A DNA stretch of 7,117 nt from Deltaproteobacteria bacterium (GTDB lineage Bacteria; Desulfobacterota_B; Binatia; Binatales; Binataceae): positions 3,677 to 10,793 of the forward strand of contig JAKAVX010000046.1 in the NCBI GenBank assembly GCA_021827465.1, read 5' to 3'. The notes under the pieces were generated by a model. The model was not told the DNA's origin, made no database searches, and saw nothing but the letters and a program-made list of their open reading frames with translations. A program made the translations under genes and the position numbers. Positions 5,382 to 7,117 of the stretch are shown here, piece by piece (positions within the stretch are counted from its first letter, which is position 1; each line of letters begins with the position of its first letter).

Positions 5382-6053
5382 ATGACTCAAAACAAATATT
5401 TGGTTCTGCTGGGCTTGGGGGTCGCGCTGGTCATGCGACTCCCGGCTTCGGTCCGAGCGCACAGTCTGGGCAAGGGTAACGTGGCCGCAATTTTTACCGC
5501 TTGCCAAAACACGGCCGGTGCTACCGACTCGGCCCTCAGATTGGGGAAAAACACCAAAATGTCGTGCGCAGTGGTCGACAGGGAGGGCGGCCTGCTCCTC
5601 ATCGAATCTACCGACACCGGGGGAAGCCCGCAAAATCCGAAGGGCTCCGACGCCTGGCGTGGAAGTATCGAGATCGCTGAGGCCAAGGCGTACACGGCGA
5701 TGGCATTCAGCAGCAACGACCAGGCGTTGGACAGCAGGACGGTCGGTCTTCTGACAAGGACGGATGGACCCGGATCGACGTCAGCGGCGGACATCGGCAC
5801 CGATAACGGAGTTGCGCCGTTGTGGGGCCTTGGAAACACCAATCCGTTCCGGACCCTTGGCGGCGGCCCGGGAGACGACTCGCTTGGCAAGACACACCAC
5901 GGCATAGTTACTTTCGCCGGAGGGCAACCGGTTTATGACTGCAGCTCCAAAGTCCTGCTGGGCGGTGTCGGAGTCAGCGGAGACGGAGTCGATCAGGATG
6001 ATGCGGTCGCCAAGGGCGCTGTGACCGGCGCAGGGTTTTGTCTAACACCGTAA
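5382..6053 (+). CDS. Secreted GlcG/HbpS-family protein (heme-binding-like)
   Basis: 223 residues starting with a signal peptide: K5, hydrophobic core 6-18, and a likely cleavage after A26 (PASVRA|HS), so it is exported to the periplasm or outside. The mature part has the GlcG/HbpS signature (Haem_degrading family): CAVVDREGGLLLIESTD (62-78), AEAKAYTAMAF (99-109), GIVTFAGGQPVYD (174-186) and GGVGVSGDGVDQDDAVAKGAV (194-214). Relatives include HbpS of Streptomyces, an extracellular heme-binding sensor partner, and GlcG of glycolate operons; function in most members is unknown. C41, C62, C187 and C220 could form two disulfides after export. H172-H173 are candidate metal or heme ligands, which is speculative. 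ATG 5382 was chosen because it gives a clean signal peptide; AGGGGG lies just 2 nt before it, which is tight, so ATG 5337 remains possible. The neighbouring genes do not explain its role. Confidence 0.8.
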   Translation: MTQNKYLVLLGLGVALVMRLPASVRAHSLGKGNVAAIFTACQNTAGATDSALRLGKNTKMSCAVVDREGGLLLIESTDTGGSPQNPKGSDAWRGSIEIAEAKAYTAMAFSSNDQALDSRTVGLLTRTDGPGSTSAADIGTDNGVAPLWGLGNTNPFRTLGGGPGDDSLGKTHHGIVTFAGGQPVYDCSSKVLLGGVGVSGDGVDQDDAVAKGAVTGAGFCLTP

Positions 6054-6085
6054 GCAGGGTCTAAGTCGGCGAGCGCGAGATTCTG

Positions 6086-6108
6086 CGCTCCCCGCTGATA
6101 AGGGAGCG
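6086..6108 (+). promoter_or_regulatory. Hairpin that includes the ribosome binding site of the VOC gene
   Basis: CGCTCCC (6086-6092) and GGGAGCG (6102-6108) are perfect complements with a 9-nt loop. The right arm contains the Shine-Dalgarno AGGGAG (6101-6106) 8 nt before the ATG at 6115. If the stem forms in the mRNA, the ribosome binding site is hidden. This could make translation of the VOC gene depend on ribosomes ending at the upstream gene (stop at 6053) or on another signal. Confidence 0.45.
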
Positions 6109-6114
6109 GCCTCG

Positions 6115-6495
6115 ATGCTCGGCGATTGCAGCCTGATTGGGCTCGTCGCCACCGCGCATCCGGAGCGGGCGGAGGTCTTCGATCGTGAGACGCTGGGGCT
6201 GCGCCTGCTTGCGAACGAACCGTTCGCGCTGGTCTTCGACGCGGCCGGAACGATACTCCGGGTGGCGAATGTGCGCGAGATGACGCCAGCGCCGTACACC
6301 GTGCTCGGATGGAGAGTCGGCGATATCCGTGCCGCGGTCGAGAGCCTGGGAAAGCGCGATGTTACCTTCGAATCGTTCGAGCAGTTGCTGCAGGACGAGC
6401 TTGGGATCTGGACGTCGCCGGGCGGCGGCAAGGTCGCATGGTTCAAGGACCCCGACGGCAACACGTTGTCGCTGACTCAATTTCCCGCGGAGTAG
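6115..6495 (+). CDS. VOC-superfamily (glyoxalase/bleomycin-resistance fold) protein
   Basis: A 126-residue single-domain protein of the vicinal oxygen chelate fold, cytoplasmic. The two beta-alpha-beta-beta-beta modules are visible: LIGLVATAHPERAEVFDRETLGLRLL (7-32) with the second strands through 51, and YTVLGWRVGDIRAAVESLGKRDVTFE (61-86), closing with the classic KVAWFKDPDGNTLSLTQF (106-123). The usual metal ligands of glyoxalase I or extradiol dioxygenases (His in the first strand, His/Gln/Glu before the D-rich turn, Glu in the last strand) are not evident: the corresponding places hold Gly/Val, Gly and Ser/Thr. It may therefore bind a ligand without metal, as in antibiotic-binding members, or use other residues. 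AGGGAG 8 nt upstream supports the start. It lies 61 bp after the GlcG-like gene on the same strand and may be co-transcribed. Reaction unknown. Confidence 0.85.
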   Translation: MLGDCSLIGLVATAHPERAEVFDRETLGLRLLANEPFALVFDAAGTILRVANVREMTPAPYTVLGWRVGDIRAAVESLGKRDVTFESFEQLLQDELGIWTSPGGGKVAWFKDPDGNTLSLTQFPAE

Positions 6496-6518
6496 GTCGC
6501 GCGAAGGGTTCTATCGGT

Positions 6519-6543
6519 TGGTGGGGACGGGGGGATTTGAACC
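6519..6543 (-). other. tRNA 3'-end fragment, possible attachment-site scar
   Basis: Read on the minus strand, this 25-bp stretch ends like a tRNA gene: GG, the T-loop TTCAAAT (6541-6535), CCCCC as the 3' T-stem strand (6534-6530), CGTCCCC as the 3' acceptor strand (6529-6523), discriminator A, then CCA (6521-6519). Beyond the T-loop the tRNA resemblance stops: the bases that should form the 5' T-stem (GCCGG) pair with CCCCC at only three of five positions, and no GGGGACG acceptor partner is found within the preceding ~150 bases of that strand. So it is not a complete tRNA. Such 3' fragments are typical of att sites left when an integrase-borne element inserts into a tRNA gene. The identity of the amino acid cannot be told. 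Confidence 0.55.
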
Positions 6544-6590
6544 GGCCGATGGGTGACATTCCGGCAGCCACAAATCGGGCGTCGTGAGAG

Positions 6591-7085
6591 CTACTTTTGC
6601 TGCAGCGACTCGACGTAGTCGACCAGCGCGGATATCCGTTGCCGGACGTCCGCTTCACTTGCGGACGCGCCCTTTCCTTTCTCCTGCTCCTGGAACTCAA
6701 GTCCCCAGATCGGCATATCGCCGACGAAGTGCGCGGGGAAACGTCTGTGACCCGCGATCGCGTCATAGACTTCCTGGCGGGGAAATTTTCCACCGTGATG
6801 CGCGCTCAGCTGGGTAAGGTCCACCGACATGTAGCCCGGCACCCGGGCCATCGCCGCGACCCGCCCTTTTCCATCGGCGCCGTGACATCGCGCGCAGTGC
6901 GCCTTGTAGTCCTGCTCGGCCGTCGATTCAGCCACGGCACCTGTGGCAATGGTCACCGCGCAGAGCAGCATCGTGCACGCGATCGCGAGCGGCCTTGACG
7001 GCCGCAGTCTGCCACGTCGAACCGTCGAACGAGCAGCGCGCGGCTCGGACTCCGCCGGAATCAAGTGCAATTCACTCCAAATCAT
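6591..7085 (-). CDS. Periplasmic c-type cytochrome (single heme)
   Basis: Electron-transfer protein of 164 residues with one covalent heme site, CARCH (64-68), followed by GADGKGR as in small class I cytochromes. M124 in GDMPIWG (122-128) is the likely second axial ligand. A C-terminal helix with VDYVESLQ (155-162) packs on the heme in this family. A signal peptide precedes: Arg-rich n-region (24-31), hydrophobic stretch 33-51 (ACTMLLCAVTIATGAVA), and a probable cleavage after A52. The N-terminus before the Arg-rich part is long (about 22 residues) and ATG 7085 has no good Shine-Dalgarno. A TTG at codon 6 or 8, behind GGAG, may be the true start. It could accept electrons from a periplasmic dehydrogenase or pass them to a terminal oxidase; no partner gene is in the window. 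It would not serve the cytoplasmic Rieske enzyme directly. Confidence 0.85.
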   Translation of the reverse strand: MIWSELHLIPAESEPRAARSTVRRGRLRPSRPLAIACTMLLCAVTIATGAVAESTAEQDYKAHCARCHGADGKGRVAAMARVPGYMSVDLTQLSAHHGGKFPRQEVYDAIAGHRRFPAHFVGDMPIWGLEFQEQEKGKGASASEADVRQRISALVDYVESLQQK

Positions 7086-7117
7086 CGCAATGCACTTATC
7101 CCGGCGCGGTACGAAAA

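Noticed and set aside
5387..5905. A 172-codon minus-strand frame
   Set aside because: Antisense to the GlcG-like gene, which has clear family motifs and a signal peptide.
6519..6590. A complete tRNA gene on the minus strand
   Set aside because: The 5' T-stem, anticodon arm, D-arm and 5' acceptor strand cannot be found; only the last ~25 bases fit.

Overview
The window is GC-rich bacterial DNA, probably from an uncultivated soil or sediment lineage. A Rieske oxygenase, a luciferase-like flavin monooxygenase, alpha/beta hydrolases and a signal-bearing c-type cytochrome occur together, which recalls metabolically versatile groups such as Binatota or Rokubacteria or other deltaproteobacteria-like bacteria. 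That placement is an impression from gene content only and is held with low confidence.

Layout. At the left edge (1-213, minus strand) is the N-terminal part of protein-L-isoaspartate O-methyltransferase (pcm). It diverges across a 153-bp promoter region from a plus-strand catabolic-looking block: a Rieske non-heme iron oxygenase alpha subunit (367-1521), an alpha/beta hydrolase (1643-2440) and an LLM-class flavin-dependent oxidoreductase (2459-3796). The last two are 18 bp apart and surely co-transcribed. The 121-bp gap before the hydrolase holds two palindromes that could be an operator. A strong 15-bp-stem terminator (3821-3858) closes the block and sits between convergent genes.

From about 3885 to 5381 the DNA looks less settled. 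It has a small unrecognised membrane protein on the minus strand (3885-4439), an intergenic stretch with two successive pairs of direct repeats at periods of 20 and 21 bp, and a decayed locus (4644-5128, minus). In that locus the first ~23 residues of what resembles a SnoaL/NTF2-like protein run out of frame into the C-terminal half of an alpha/beta hydrolase. The remnant looks like the scar of a deletion or rearrangement. An AT-richer segment follows.

The right part has a secreted GlcG/HbpS-like protein (5382-6053, plus), a VOC/glyoxalase-fold protein whose ribosome binding site lies inside a hairpin (6115-6495, plus), a 25-bp fragment matching the 3' end of a tRNA gene (6519-6543, minus; possible integration scar), and a periplasmic class I-type cytochrome c (6591-7085, minus).

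How the genes may work together. The Rieske enzyme, the flavin monooxygenase and the hydrolase supply two oxygenation steps and one hydrolytic step, which is the usual content of a degradation pathway for an aromatic, ester or N-containing substrate. No ferredoxin, reductase or beta subunit is encoded nearby, so electrons must come from a partner elsewhere. The Rieske active site carries Glu rather than Asp at the bridging position, so an arene dihydroxylation role should not be assumed. No clearly novel system such as a defence island or CRISPR array is evident. The most notable features are the enzyme trio, the chimeric gene remnant, the tRNA fragment and the repeat cluster.
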